The notes: generated from the letters alone by a model not told the origin. DNA of 64,000 nt from Algorimicrobium sp002414705 (GCA_963972425.1 CAXAUF010000004.1:55677-119676), one strand, 5' to 3'; positions 53,166 through 63,035 are shown, counted from the first letter of the stretch. Made by a program: numbers and translations.

Positions 53166-54608
53166 ATGAGCCCAACGCAGATTATTCTTTTAATTGCCGC
53201 CTATTTTATTGTATTAATTCTAATCTCCTACTTTACAGGGCAAGAGGATTCCAACGACGCCTTTTTTAAAGCAAATAAATCGGCTCCTTGGTATTTAGTT
53301 GCCTTTGGGATGATTGGTGCATCCTTATCTGGTGTGACATTTATTTCAGTTCCAGGTGCTGTGGAAACCAAACAATTTGGGTATTTGCAAGTGGTGTTTG
53401 GCTACTTTTTTGGTTATTTAGTGATTGCCTATGTACTTTTACCCTTGTATTACCGATTGAATTTAACCTCTATCTATACGTATTTACGGGATCGTTTTGG
53501 AAACACAAGTTATAAAACAGGTTCGGTTGCTTTTTTAATTTCTCGTACGGTTGGTGCAGCATTCAGACTCTTTTTGGTCGCCAAAGTATTACAACTTTTA
53601 GTGTTTGATAATTTAGGCATGCCATTTCCTATAACCGTAATTATAACCATTGCACTAATTTGGTTATACACGTTTAAAGGCGGCATTAAAACCATCATTT
53701 TTACCGATACTTTGCAGACACTTTTTATGTTGGTTTCTGTGGTTGTTACCATTTCATTTTTAGCAACTGCTTTAGATTTAAATGGTATTTCTGAAATTTA
53801 TACGAATGTGAAAGACAGTGCCATGAGTAAAGTCTTCTTTATGGACGATTCTAATGACGCACAATTCTTCATAAAAAGCTTTTTAGCTGGTATGTTTATT
53901 ACGATTACTATGACAGGTTTGGATCAGGATATGATGCAGAAGAATTTAACCTGTCGTAATTTAAAAGATGCCCAGAAAAATATGGTCGTTTTTAGTATTG
54001 TACTCGTTTTTGTGAATATATTATTTCTAGCATTGGGTTTAATGTTAACCCAATATGCGCAACAAAATGGTATTACGGCCACAAAGGATGATTTATTTCC
54101 AACCATTGCCATGATGCCGGAAATTGGAATAATGACTTCTGCATTTTTTATACTCGGATTAATTGCTGCGGCTTATTCCAGTGCAGATTCGGCATTAACG
54201 TCTTTAACGACGTCGTTTTGTATAGATATAATAGAATTAGATAAAAAACCACAAGACAAACAAAAAGGTATTAGAAAACGCGTACATATTATGGTAAGCA
54301 TCGTTTTAGTAGCTGTAATTATTCTCTTTGATGCTTTATTTAAAGATGTATCTGTAATCTGGGAATTGTTTAAAGCAGCTGGTTATACCTATGGACCTCT
54401 ACTAGGTTTATTCGCATTTGGAATTTTAACCAAAGCCGAATTGAAAGACAAATACGTATGGATTATTGCTCTGCTAGCACCAATCCTATCTTACTTTATA
54501 AATATGTATTCTGCTGAATTGTTTAACGGTTATAAAATTGGTTTCGAAATCCTTATTGTAAATGGACTCCTAACCTTTTTAGGTTTAATACTGATTCGTA
54601 GAAAGTAA
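53166..54608 (+). CDS. Sodium:solute symporter (SSS family)
   Basis: 480 residues from ATG 53166 (an upstream ATG adds 12 residues of weak character). Thirteen membrane helices of the SSS/LeuT-like fold: GMIGASLSGVTFISVPG in helix 1, RTVGAAFRLFLVAKVLQ, GGIKTIIFTDTLQTLFML and AAYSSADSALTSLTTSFCIDI (sodium-site helix 8). Substrate not predictable (sugar, pantothenate, choline or other solute). Its 3' end overlaps the convergent CoA-binding gene by 24 nt. Confidence 0.93.
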   Translation: MSPTQIILLIAAYFIVLILISYFTGQEDSNDAFFKANKSAPWYLVAFGMIGASLSGVTFISVPGAVETKQFGYLQVVFGYFFGYLVIAYVLLPLYYRLNLTSIYTYLRDRFGNTSYKTGSVAFLISRTVGAAFRLFLVAKVLQLLVFDNLGMPFPITVIITIALIWLYTFKGGIKTIIFTDTLQTLFMLVSVVVTISFLATALDLNGISEIYTNVKDSAMSKVFFMDDSNDAQFFIKSFLAGMFITITMTGLDQDMMQKNLTCRNLKDAQKNMVVFSIVLVFVNILFLALGLMLTQYAQQNGITATKDDLFPTIAMMPEIGIMTSAFFILGLIAAAYSSADSALTSLTTSFCIDIIELDKKPQDKQKGIRKRVHIMVSIVLVAVIILFDALFKDVSVIWELFKAAGYTYGPLLGLFAFGILTKAELKDKYVWIIALLAPILSYFINMYSAELFNGYKIGFEILIVNGLLTFLGLILIRRK

Positions 54609-54947
54609 AACGAGTGTGCAAGCCACTTCGCTTTCAATATTTGCTGCATGTAATAATCTATAGAATTCTGGATTTTCAGTTCCAGGATTGAAAATAACAC
54701 GCTTCGGATGCAAAGAAATTATGTATTGGTAATATGCTTTTTGATTTTCCGGATTCAAATAAAGCGTAACCGTATCAATATTGGAATAGGGTTTTAATTC
54801 CGTATCTATAGCAACACCTGAAACCGTTCCGGATCGTAATCCGAAAGCAACCACATCATGCTGAAAACTCACCAAACGCTCTATAGCCATATTGGAATAC
54901 CGATTAGGTTTTAATGAAGCACCTATTACTAATGTTTTTTTACTCAT
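54585..54947 (-). CDS. CoA-binding domain protein (CoA_binding_2)
   Basis: 120 residues. Rossmann-type CoA_binding_2 domain: TLVIGASLKPNRYSNMAIER, VVAFGLRSGTV and VIFNPGTENPEFYRLL. The family is widespread and of unknown exact function. Its stop codon lies within the last codons of the convergent symporter gene. Confidence 0.9.
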   Translation of the reverse strand: MSKKTLVIGASLKPNRYSNMAIERLVSFQHDVVAFGLRSGTVSGVAIDTELKPYSNIDTVTLYLNPENQKAYYQYIISLHPKRVIFNPGTENPEFYRLLHAANIESEVACTLVLLSTNQY

Positions 54948-55101
54948 AGCTGTTAATTTAGCGTTAAACTAATACTTAAAGTGTAACGATTTTCAAAAGT
55001 ACTCGTCTATATTGATATATACCAATTTAGGTATTAAAAACATATTTAATAGTCTGCGTAATAGTTGATGGTTAGTGTTAGTGTCTGACTATTAAATACA
55101 G

Positions 55102-55131
55102 AAAGCCCAAGGATTTAAAACCTTGGGCTTT
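55102..55131 (+). terminator. Orphan terminator hairpin
   Basis: Arms 55102-55112 and 55121-55131 (AAAGCCCAAGG and complement), then TTTGC. No annotated gene reads into it from either side. Confidence 0.7.
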
Positions 55132-55280
55132 TGCTTTGTATTTGTTAAATGATAGTTAAAAATGTTAAGGTTTGAAATAAAAGTACACTTTTTACGTCTA
55201 TATAAATAAGTGATAAGTTTTAAGTAATTTTTAAACTATTTAATTTATAGTTTAGTGTTAGTTAAATTGGTTAATAGGGA

Positions 55281-55310
55281 AAAACCCGAAGCAGTGATGT
55301 TTCGGGTTTT
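55281..55310. terminator. Terminator downstream of fabH (and/or of a plus-strand RNA)
   Basis: Arms 55281-55290 and 55301-55310 (AAAACCCGAA and complement). On the plus strand it runs into TTTTTTT, on the minus strand into AAACCCGAA-CATCACTGC-TTCGGGTTTTTCCC. Confidence 0.8.
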
Positions 55311-55356
55311 TTTATGGGTTAAAATTAATTTTTTGTTTTTGAGATTAGATAAGTAT

Positions 55357-56367
55357 TTACCACTTAATAATAACACTTCCCCAAGTAAAACCGCTACCAA
55401 AAGCAGCTAAAACTACGGTATCGCCTTCTTTAATTTTGCCTTCTTCCCAGGCTTCTGTTAACGCAATTGGAATAGAAGCAGCTGTGGTATTACCATACTT
55501 CTGAATATTATTAAACACTTGATCGTCTGTCAATTTAAATTTCTTTTGAATAAATTGTGAAATACGCAAATTTGCTTGATGCGGAATTAACATATCAATG
55601 GCGTCCACAGATAAATTGTTTTTCTGTAAACCTTCCATAATCACTTCACTAAAACGAACCACCGCATTTTTGAAAACAAACTGACCATTCATGTGTGGAA
55701 AATAGCTTTCATCTTCTGGGTCATTATCTGCTAAAATATCATTCACCCAACGTTTACCCATTCCTGGAGCTATCAAAACTAACTCTTCAGCATGTTCACC
55801 TTGTGAATGTAAATGTGTTGATAGAATACCTTTACTCGTATCTTCTTCACGCGTTAAAATAGCAGCTCCTGCCCCATCACCAAAAATAACGGAAACACCA
55901 CGACCACGTGTAGTTACATCTAATCCATGCGAATGTAATTCACTACCAATAACTAGGATGTTCTTGTACATACCCGTTTTGATAAAATTATCGGCTACTG
56001 AAATAGCATACACAAAACCAGAACATTGGTTTCTAACATCTAAAGCACCAACGGTCTTAATATCTAACGCATGTTGGACTTGCACACCAGGACCAGGAAA
56101 ATACATATCTGGGCTTAAAGTGGCAAATATGATAAAATCAATATCATCTTTATCAATTCCCGCACGTTCTATAGCTACTTTTGCAGCTTTCACACCCATA
56201 GTTGCTGTGGTATCACCAGATCCTTTTACAGCCCAACGACGTTCTTTTATACCTGTTCGTTCTTGAATCCAAGCATCGTTGGTGTCCATCAATTTAGACA
56301 AATCGTCATTGGTAACCACATTATCAGGCACATAATGACCTAGACCAATTATTTTAGAATTATACAT
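55357..56367 (-). CDS. fabH: Beta-ketoacyl-ACP synthase III (FabH)
   Basis: 336 residues. Thiolase fold with the catalytic triad: Cys in DVRNQCSGFVYA (about 116), His in PHQANLRIS and Asn in KYGNTTAASIP. The N-terminal IIGLGHYVPDNVVTNDDL is typical. It starts fatty acid synthesis by condensing acyl-CoA with malonyl-ACP; in flavobacteria branched primers are common. It is not next to plsX or rpmF here. A TTTCCGA/TCGGAAA palindrome lies upstream. Confidence 0.95.
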   Translation of the reverse strand: MYNSKIIGLGHYVPDNVVTNDDLSKLMDTNDAWIQERTGIKERRWAVKGSGDTTATMGVKAAKVAIERAGIDKDDIDFIIFATLSPDMYFPGPGVQVQHALDIKTVGALDVRNQCSGFVYAISVADNFIKTGMYKNILVIGSELHSHGLDVTTRGRGVSVIFGDGAGAAILTREEDTSKGILSTHLHSQGEHAEELVLIAPGMGKRWVNDILADNDPEDESYFPHMNGQFVFKNAVVRFSEVIMEGLQKNNLSVDAIDMLIPHQANLRISQFIQKKFKLTDDQVFNNIQKYGNTTAASIPIALTEAWEEGKIKEGDTVVLAAFGSGFTWGSVIIKW

Positions 56368-56387
56368 TGAAAATTGTTTGTTTTTAA

Positions 56388-56416
56388 TTTCCGAATCTAA
56401 AAATATGTTTCGGAAA
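56388..56416 (-). promoter_or_regulatory. Palindrome TTTCCGA-N15-TCGGAAA over the fabH promoter
   Basis: Arms 56388-56394 and 56410-56416; the minus-strand TAGATTCG (56399-56392), a -7-like box, overlaps one arm. A repressor site is plausible but unproven. Confidence 0.4.
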
Positions 56417-56580
56417 TCACATGATTAATCTGTTCGCAATTTAACCATTTCCATGGTAAGAGTTTTCAAAAGCGAATCGCATTCGTTATGCATGCATAAT
56501 AAACCTGCTATTCTTAAATAAAGTCGTTTCAAATCCAAAAATGTTTTTGGTATCTTTAGGATTCAAAAAAACCATTTAAT

Positions 56581-59025
56581 ATGAAATCACTATTGACTTG
56601 CTATCTGTTTTTATTTTTAATTTCGGGTTATGCCCAAGAAAACCTGACATACCAAAAACCACATCAAAACATTTTAGAACTTGCCGAAGCACCTCTTGCT
56701 CCAAGTATCCTAATGGATAGTAAAGGCGAAAATATTGTGTTCCTTTACCGAAGTGCTTACAAAACGATTGAAGAGCTTTCGGAAACCGAAATGCGATTAG
56801 GTGGTTTACGAATTAATCCTGTAACCAATATTGGAAGTCGAACGCGATACAATACCGATATCAAAGTTAAAAATGATAAAACTGGTAACCCGAAAGCTGT
56901 TTCTGGATTACCTGCAGATGGCAGATATGCTAACTTCTCATGGTCGCCAAATCAAAAATATATGACGTTTACCAACACCGTTTCAACAGGAGCCGAATTA
57001 TGGTTATTAGACATAGATAAAGCACAAGCTAAAAAACTTACAGCACCCAAATTAAATGCCAATATGGGCAATCCTGCTGCTTGGATGAAAAACAGCGAAG
57101 CGCTTTTAGTAAAAATGCTTCCTGAAAATAGAAAGGCATTGATTAATACCAAAGAAGCTGTTCCAACAGGCCCAACGGTTTCTGTTAGTGAAGCTGGTGT
57201 AAAAGCCCAAAACCGTACCTATCAAGATTTACTTAAAAACCCAAATGACGAACATAATTTTGAACAATTAGCGCAGGCAGAACTTTACAAAGTGTCACTT
57301 GACGGAACGGCTAGTCTTTGGAAATCAGCTGATATGTATCGTGGCATGTCCTTTTCTCCAGATGGAAATTATGTGATGATTACTACCATAAACAAACCAT
57401 TTTCCTATTTGGTGCCTTATTCCCGTTTTCCTTCAGAAACCATTATTTATAAATCCAATGGCGATTTGGTAAAAAGCATGCTCCAAGTCCCATTAATTGA
57501 AGATTTACCTCAAGGTTTTATGGCGGAACGCACAGGTATGCGTGACCTGAACTGGCGAAATGACAAACCTGCAACCCTTTATTGGGCTGAAGTTTTAGAT
57601 GGAGGCGATCCTGAAAACAACGTCCCGTTTCGTGATGAAGTTTTTCAACAAGATGCACCATTTAATGGGAAAGTCACTTCACTTCTAAAAACCAAAGATC
57701 GTTTTAGTGGTATTACTTGGGGAACTGATAACATGGCTATTGCTAACGATTATTGGTGGAATACGCGAAACACCAGAACCTATGTATTTAATCCGTCCAA
57801 TGCTAACCAAGAGCCTACAGTTTTATTCGATAGAAATTACCAAGATGTGTATAGCAATCCAGGAAGTTTTGTGTACACTAAAAATGATTTTAATGAATAT
57901 GTTTTAGAGGTTAATAACAACAAAGCCTATTTAATTGGTGATGGTTATAGCGATGCTGGAAAATTCCCGTTTGTAGATGAAATGAATCTGGAAACACAAA
58001 AAACCACACGTTTATATCAATCCACATTAACAGAACAAGTAGAAAGCATCAGTTCGGCTTTAGATGCGAAAGATGGAACGTTTTTAGTGCGAATCGAATC
58101 GAAAAACGAATTTCCAAATTACTACATCCGAAATATTAAAAAGAAAAACAGTTTAACAGCATTAACCACATTTGAAAACCCATTTAAGAGTATTCAAAAT
58201 GTAAAAAAAGAAGTCATTACCTACAAACGTGATGACGGTTTAGAATTATCTGGCACTTTGTATTTACCAACTAATTACGAAAAAGGTAAAAAATACCCAA
58301 TGATTTTATGGGCCTATCCTCGAGAATTCAAGGACAAAAGTAGCGCGAGTCAAAATACATCTAGTTCTAACGAATTTACTTATCCCTATTACGGTTCACC
58401 AATTTACTGGGTAACTAGAGGTTATGTGGTATTGGATGATGCCGCTTTCCCAATTATTGGCGAAGGTGATGACCAACCAAACGATACCTTTATTAAACAA
58501 CTAGTTGGCAACGGAAAAGCAGCTATAGATGCTGTGGATGCTCTAGGTTATATTGATAGAGATCGCGTTGCCGTTGGAGGCCACAGTTATGGTGCATTTA
58601 TGACAGCCAATTTATTAGCACATTCCAATTTATTTGCCGCAGGAATTGCCAGAAGTGGTGCTTACAACCGAACGTTAACACCGTTTGGTTTCCAAAGTGA
58701 AGAACGTAACTATTGGGAAGCACCAGAAGTGTATTATAACATGTCGCCGTTTATGCATGCTGATACTATGAAAACACCTTTATTACTAATTCATGGTGAA
58801 GCTGATAATAATTCAGGTACCTATCCATTACAAAGTGAGCGTTATTTTAATGCCTTAAAAGGATTAGGCGCTCCAGTGCGTTTGGTCATGTTGCCAAGAG
58901 AAAGTCATGGATATTCTGCTAAAGAATCTATTTTACACATGCTTTGGGAACAAGACGAATGGTTGGAGACGTATGTGAAGAATAAAAAGACAGTACAGAA
59001 GACAGAAACTTCCATAAAAGAATAA
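56581..59025 (+). CDS. S9 family prolyl oligopeptidase-like peptidase
   Basis: 814 residues. Signal peptide (about 1-19, ends SGYAQ), a beta-propeller-like region with repeated WDxD motifs (about 90-520) and the alpha/beta-hydrolase S9 domain (about 560-800). The catalytic triad is visible: Ser in VGGHSYGAFM, Asp in HGEADNNSG and His in RESHGYS. S9C members are periplasmic dipeptidyl- or acylaminoacyl-peptidases. A strong terminator follows. Confidence 0.93.
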   Translation: MKSLLTCYLFLFLISGYAQENLTYQKPHQNILELAEAPLAPSILMDSKGENIVFLYRSAYKTIEELSETEMRLGGLRINPVTNIGSRTRYNTDIKVKNDKTGNPKAVSGLPADGRYANFSWSPNQKYMTFTNTVSTGAELWLLDIDKAQAKKLTAPKLNANMGNPAAWMKNSEALLVKMLPENRKALINTKEAVPTGPTVSVSEAGVKAQNRTYQDLLKNPNDEHNFEQLAQAELYKVSLDGTASLWKSADMYRGMSFSPDGNYVMITTINKPFSYLVPYSRFPSETIIYKSNGDLVKSMLQVPLIEDLPQGFMAERTGMRDLNWRNDKPATLYWAEVLDGGDPENNVPFRDEVFQQDAPFNGKVTSLLKTKDRFSGITWGTDNMAIANDYWWNTRNTRTYVFNPSNANQEPTVLFDRNYQDVYSNPGSFVYTKNDFNEYVLEVNNNKAYLIGDGYSDAGKFPFVDEMNLETQKTTRLYQSTLTEQVESISSALDAKDGTFLVRIESKNEFPNYYIRNIKKKNSLTALTTFENPFKSIQNVKKEVITYKRDDGLELSGTLYLPTNYEKGKKYPMILWAYPREFKDKSSASQNTSSSNEFTYPYYGSPIYWVTRGYVVLDDAAFPIIGEGDDQPNDTFIKQLVGNGKAAIDAVDALGYIDRDRVAVGGHSYGAFMTANLLAHSNLFAAGIARSGAYNRTLTPFGFQSEERNYWEAPEVYYNMSPFMHADTMKTPLLLIHGEADNNSGTYPLQSERYFNALKGLGAPVRLVMLPRESHGYSAKESILHMLWEQDEWLETYVKNKKTVQKTETSIKE

Positions 59026-59043
59026 ATTTTAAAAAACTATATT

Positions 59044-59077
59044 AAAATGCCATTCCACTTAAGAATGGCATTTTTTT
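59044..59077 (+). terminator. Terminator of the S9 peptidase gene
   Basis: Arms 59044-59055 and 59063-59074 (AAAATGCCATTC and complement) and a 7-T run. Confidence 0.9.
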
Positions 59078-59162
59078 ATTCTCAAAATGTCAGTTTGTCA
59101 CGTTTTAACAGTTGGTACTTTTTTTGACTATCACAAATCAAATAAGTTAAATATTAAATGTG

Positions 59163-59182
59163 ATTCCTGCTTATGTAGGAAT
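59163..59182. repeat. Hairpin ATTCCTGC/GTAGGAAT before htpG
   Basis: ATTCCTGC-TTAT-GTAGGAAT with one G-T pair, 17 nt before the htpG ATG; resembles the REP-like hairpins at 45874 and 39297 and may sit in the htpG leader. Confidence 0.45.
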
Positions 59183-59199
59183 TTGAAACAAATAAAATT

Positions 59200-61110
59200 A
59201 TGGCAAAAGGTAGTATTAATGTATCGGTAGAGAATATCTTCCCACTCATTAAAAAGTTTTTATACAGCGATCACGAAATATTTTTACGTGAACTGATTAG
59301 TAATGGTACAGATGCAACTTTAAAACTAAAGCATTTAACCAGTATTGGTGAAGTTTCTGTAGAATACGGAAATCCACAGATTGAAGTTAAAATTGACAAA
59401 GAAGGCAAGAAATTGCATATTATAGATCAAGGTTTAGGTATGACAGCTGATGAAGTTGAAAAATACATTAACCAAGTGGCATTTTCTGGCGCTGAAGAGT
59501 TTTTAGATAAGTATAAAGATTCGGCTAAAGATTCAGGAATTATCGGTCATTTTGGTTTAGGTTTCTATTCAGCCTTTATGGTTGCTGAAAAAGTAGAAAT
59601 CATCACCAAATCGTATAAAGACGAACCTGCAGCACATTGGACTTGCGATGGCAGCCCAGAATTTACTTTAGAAGCCTCTGATAAAACAGAACGTGGTACC
59701 GAAATTATTTTGCATATAGCAGACGATTCTACCGAGTTTTTAGAAGAATCTCGTATCAGTCAATTGTTACAGAAGTATAACAAGTTTATGCCTATTCCAA
59801 TTAAATTTGGAACCAAAGAAATAAACGATCCAGATTTTACACCAAAAACAACAACCGATAAAGATGGCAAGGAAACTACCGAACCACATAAACAAATTAC
59901 GGTTGATAATATCATCAATAATCCAAATCCTGCTTGGACTAAACTACCAGCAGATTTAGAGGATGCAGACTACAAAGGGTTTTACAGAGAATTATATCCA
60001 GCACAATTTGAAGAGCCTTTATTTCACATTCATTTAAATGTAGATTATCCGTTTAATTTAACGGGAATTTTATATTTCCCAAAAATGACGAACGATTTAA
60101 ACGTTCAAAAAGATAAAATTCAACTCTACCAAAATCAGGTTTATGTTACCGATAATGTAGAAGGAATTGTACCAGAATTTTTAACCATGTTACGTGGTGT
60201 AATTGATTCGCCAGATATTCCATTAAACGTATCGCGTAGTTACTTACAAGCTGATGGAGCAGTTAAGAAAATATCCTCTTACATCACACGTAAAGTGGCT
60301 GATAAGTTAAAATCACTTTTCAACAGCAATCGTGAAGATTTTGAGAAAAAATGGGACGATATTAAAATTGTTATTGAATACGGTATGCTTTCTGAAGAGA
60401 AATTCTTTGAAAAAGCAGATGCGTTTGCATTATATCCAACCGTTGATGGTAAATATTTTACATATGACGAATTATTCAACGCCATCAAAGCCAAGCAAAC
60501 TGATAAAGATGGGAAGTTAGTGATTCTGTATGCATCCAATCAAGATGCACAACACAGTTATATTGAAGCAGCTACTGCCAAAGGTTATGAGGTGTTATTA
60601 TTGGATTCGCCAATTGTTTCGCATTTAATGCAGAAGTTAGAATCTAGCAAAGAGAATATCACGTTTGCACGTGTGGATGCTGATCATGTTGATAATTTAA
60701 TTAAGAAAGACGAAGAAACCATTTCGAAATTATCAGACGAAGAGAAAGCAACGCTAGAAAACGTATTAAAAGAAGTGATTCCACAGGAGAAATTCTCGGT
60801 ACAGTTGGAAGCAATGGATAGTAATGCGACACCATTTATGATTACGCAACCCGAGTTTATGCGACGCATGAAAGAAATGCAGCAGACAGGTGGAGGCGGC
60901 ATGCAAATGTTTGGGAGCATGCCAGACATGTACAATTTGGTGGTGAATACAAATTCCGCTTTAGTAGGCGAAATTTTAGAAACTAAAACCAAGAAAAAGC
61001 AAGAACGCTTAATTACACAAAGTTTGGATTTAGCACGACTTTCACAAGGATTATTAAAAGGTGAAGAGTTAACAAACTTTATTAAACGTAGTTATGAACT
61101 GATGAAATAA
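59200..61110 (+). CDS. htpG: Molecular chaperone HtpG (Hsp90)
   Basis: 636 residues. N-terminal GHKL ATPase with ELISNGTDATLKL (ATP-site Asn; E. coli reads ELISNASDA), DQGLGMTADEVEKYI and GHFGLGFYSAFMV lid; middle domain with GILYFPKM and NVSRSYLQADGAVKK (catalytic-loop Arg); short C-terminal dimerisation domain. Folds or remodels clients with DnaK. No sigma-32-type promoter is visible; a hairpin precedes the ATG. Confidence 0.97.
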   Translation: MAKGSINVSVENIFPLIKKFLYSDHEIFLRELISNGTDATLKLKHLTSIGEVSVEYGNPQIEVKIDKEGKKLHIIDQGLGMTADEVEKYINQVAFSGAEEFLDKYKDSAKDSGIIGHFGLGFYSAFMVAEKVEIITKSYKDEPAAHWTCDGSPEFTLEASDKTERGTEIILHIADDSTEFLEESRISQLLQKYNKFMPIPIKFGTKEINDPDFTPKTTTDKDGKETTEPHKQITVDNIINNPNPAWTKLPADLEDADYKGFYRELYPAQFEEPLFHIHLNVDYPFNLTGILYFPKMTNDLNVQKDKIQLYQNQVYVTDNVEGIVPEFLTMLRGVIDSPDIPLNVSRSYLQADGAVKKISSYITRKVADKLKSLFNSNREDFEKKWDDIKIVIEYGMLSEEKFFEKADAFALYPTVDGKYFTYDELFNAIKAKQTDKDGKLVILYASNQDAQHSYIEAATAKGYEVLLLDSPIVSHLMQKLESSKENITFARVDADHVDNLIKKDEETISKLSDEEKATLENVLKEVIPQEKFSVQLEAMDSNATPFMITQPEFMRRMKEMQQTGGGGMQMFGSMPDMYNLVVNTNSALVGEILETKTKKKQERLITQSLDLARLSQGLLKGEELTNFIKRSYELMK

Positions 61111-61135
61111 TTAGTAAAAGAATATAAATAACATG

Positions 61136-61169
61136 AAAACCACTTCTCAACCGAAGTGGTTTTTTTTTG
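61136..61169 (+). terminator. Terminator of htpG
   Basis: Arms 61136-61146 and 61153-61163 (AAAACCACTTC and complement), followed by a run of T. Confidence 0.9.
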
Positions 61170-61282
61170 TACCCTAACCAGAAGGCACGTTTTACGCACC
61201 CAAAAACACGTTTGTCTCATTAACTGTTTCTAGATACCTGGTAAACCGCTAGGTTTGAATCGTAATCATAAAAACAACTATC

Positions 61283-61963
61283 ATGAAAAACAATCTAAAC
61301 GTCAGTATTAAAACACCATGTTCTGAAAATTATAATAACTTTTCGCCTACTAAAGCAGGAGGTTTTTGTAATTCCTGTGAAAAAGAAGTCATTGATTTTA
61401 CTAACATGAAATCTGAAGACATTATCAATTATTTCAAATTAAAAAGCGCCCAAAACACCTGTGGCAGATTTAATAACGTCCAATTACAATCAATTAATCA
61501 ATTACCTAAAACCAATAAACGATTTAACCTTTTTGGAGGACTTAGCTTCGCGTTTCTTTCTTTTTTTAGTTTCACTTTTGCTCACGCGCAGGATATTAAA
61601 GCAGATACAAATAACAACAACAATTCAGAGATAAAAGATGTTCATCAAGAGAAAGAAATCACAGTAAGAGGAACTGTTTTAGATGAAAATGGTTTTCCGC
61701 TACCAGGCACAAATATTATTCTTAAAGGGACAGCCATTGGAACACAAACTAACTTTGATGGTGAATTTGAATTTCCTGAAAAATTAAAAAAAGGAGATGT
61801 TCTTATTTTCAGTTTTATAGGTTATGGTTCCAAAACCGTTGTTATAAATAATGAAACTGCTACACCAAAAATTGAAATGGAAGTCAGTATGGATGCCGTT
61901 GCATGCATAGTTATGGGAAAAGTAGCTGTAAAAGAAGTTTACAAATCGAAGAAAAACAAATAG
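61283..61963 (+). CDS. Cys-motif N-terminal domain plus CarboxypepD_reg membrane protein
   Basis: 226 residues. N-terminal module with four cysteines (KTPCSENY, GGFCNSCEKEVIDFTNM and TCGRF), a hydrophobic segment (about 78-100) and a CarboxypepD_reg-like domain (about 123-205: VRGTVLDENGFPLPGTNIIL, FDGEFEFPEKL, FSFIGYG). This Cys module is common in Bacteroidetes ahead of a membrane helix; a metal site is possible. It presumably spans the inner membrane with the regulatory domain outside. The transglutaminase-like gene starts 2 nt after its stop. Confidence 0.85.
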   Translation: MKNNLNVSIKTPCSENYNNFSPTKAGGFCNSCEKEVIDFTNMKSEDIINYFKLKSAQNTCGRFNNVQLQSINQLPKTNKRFNLFGGLSFAFLSFFSFTFAHAQDIKADTNNNNNSEIKDVHQEKEITVRGTVLDENGFPLPGTNIILKGTAIGTQTNFDGEFEFPEKLKKGDVLIFSFIGYGSKTVVINNETATPKIEMEVSMDAVACIVMGKVAVKEVYKSKKNK

Positions 61964-61965
61964 TT

Positions 61966-62964
61966 ATGTCAATTAGGATTCTTTTAGTTTTCGTTTTTAT
62001 TTTCAATATATCACATGCGCAAATATCAGATTTTAAATCTGTTAATTTTAAGCAAGCAGATTATATGGCTAAACTAAACGCAGGTGCTAATTTGGATAAT
62101 TTGCCGCTTTTGGCTCATAAGTTGACTTCTTCACTACCGACTGAAGTGGAAAAATTCAGAGCTATTTATATGTGGGTTTGTCAAAATATACAAGCAGATA
62201 TTCCGCAACAAAATAAAATTTTTAGAAAACATAAAAAATTTAAAGGTGATAGTCTTGGGTTTATTAATTGGAATAACACCTATTTAAAAACCACCTTTAA
62301 AAGGCTTTTAAAAGATAAAAAAACCATGTGCACAGGTTATGCCTATTTGGTGAAAGAATTAGCTTTTTTAGCAGATATAGAATGTGAAATAATAAATGGA
62401 TATGGTAGATCTGTAGCATCAAACATTGAAGAACTTGACATGGCTAATCATTCCTGGAATGCGGTAAAATTAAACAACAAATGGTATTTATCTGATGCTA
62501 CATGGTCTAGTGGTTATACAATTAATAGCACCTTTATAAAAGATTATAATAACGGCTATTTTTTAACAGATCCCATATTATTTTCAAAAAGCCATTATCC
62601 TATTGACAAAGCGTGGTTATTGAATGACGAAACCTCAACATTAACATTTGTAGCATCGCCTTTAATTTATGGTGAAACCTATGAGCACGAAATAATTCCA
62701 TTAAGTCCTAAAGACATGAACGTTAGTATAGTAAAAAACCAAGAAGTACATTTTAGTTTCAAAGCACTTAAAACCATTACTAAAAACTCCATTTCGCTTA
62801 TTAAATATGTTGGTATTAAAGAACAGCCATTGGAAATCTACAACCTACAGCAAGACGATGGACTCATTTCTTTCAACTATAAATTTAACCGCAAAGGTCT
62901 TTATGACATTCATTTAAGAATTAACAACGATGTGGTTGCCACTTATGTGATTAAAGTATCTTAA
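61966..62964 (+). CDS. Transglutaminase-like domain secreted protein
   Basis: 332 residues from ATG 61966 (an upstream ATG lies inside the previous gene). Signal peptide (about 1-19, ends ISHAQ) and a transglutaminase/protease-like core with the Cys in KTMCTGYAYLV, the His in NHSWNAV and the Asp in YLSDATWSSGY. The C-terminal part (about 230-332) is beta-rich. Members cut or cross-link peptide bonds; substrate unknown. Probably co-expressed with the preceding membrane protein. Confidence 0.9.
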   Translation: MSIRILLVFVFIFNISHAQISDFKSVNFKQADYMAKLNAGANLDNLPLLAHKLTSSLPTEVEKFRAIYMWVCQNIQADIPQQNKIFRKHKKFKGDSLGFINWNNTYLKTTFKRLLKDKKTMCTGYAYLVKELAFLADIECEIINGYGRSVASNIEELDMANHSWNAVKLNNKWYLSDATWSSGYTINSTFIKDYNNGYFLTDPILFSKSHYPIDKAWLLNDETSTLTFVASPLIYGETYEHEIIPLSPKDMNVSIVKNQEVHFSFKALKTITKNSISLIKYVGIKEQPLEIYNLQQDDGLISFNYKFNRKGLYDIHLRINNDVVATYVIKVS

Positions 62965-63004
62965 TAGAGATAAACAGAACCCTTTTTTTTGTCTAATTTA
63001 TACT

Positions 63005-63035
63005 AAAACCACTTTTTAATAAGAGTGGTTTTTTT
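63005..63035 (+). terminator. Terminator after the transglutaminase-like gene
   Basis: AAAACCACT (63005-63013) pairs with AGTGGTTTT (63024-63032), followed by T residues. Confidence 0.75.

Larger units (their letters stand above)
54948..55356. other. 409-bp gene-free stretch with two terminator-like hairpins
   Basis: No open frame of note. It contains hairpins at 55102-55131 and 55281-55310. Both are preceded on the plus strand by similar short segments carrying TTAGTGTTAGT. One hairpin can end fabH; the other has no gene to end. A small RNA is possible. Confidence 0.5.
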
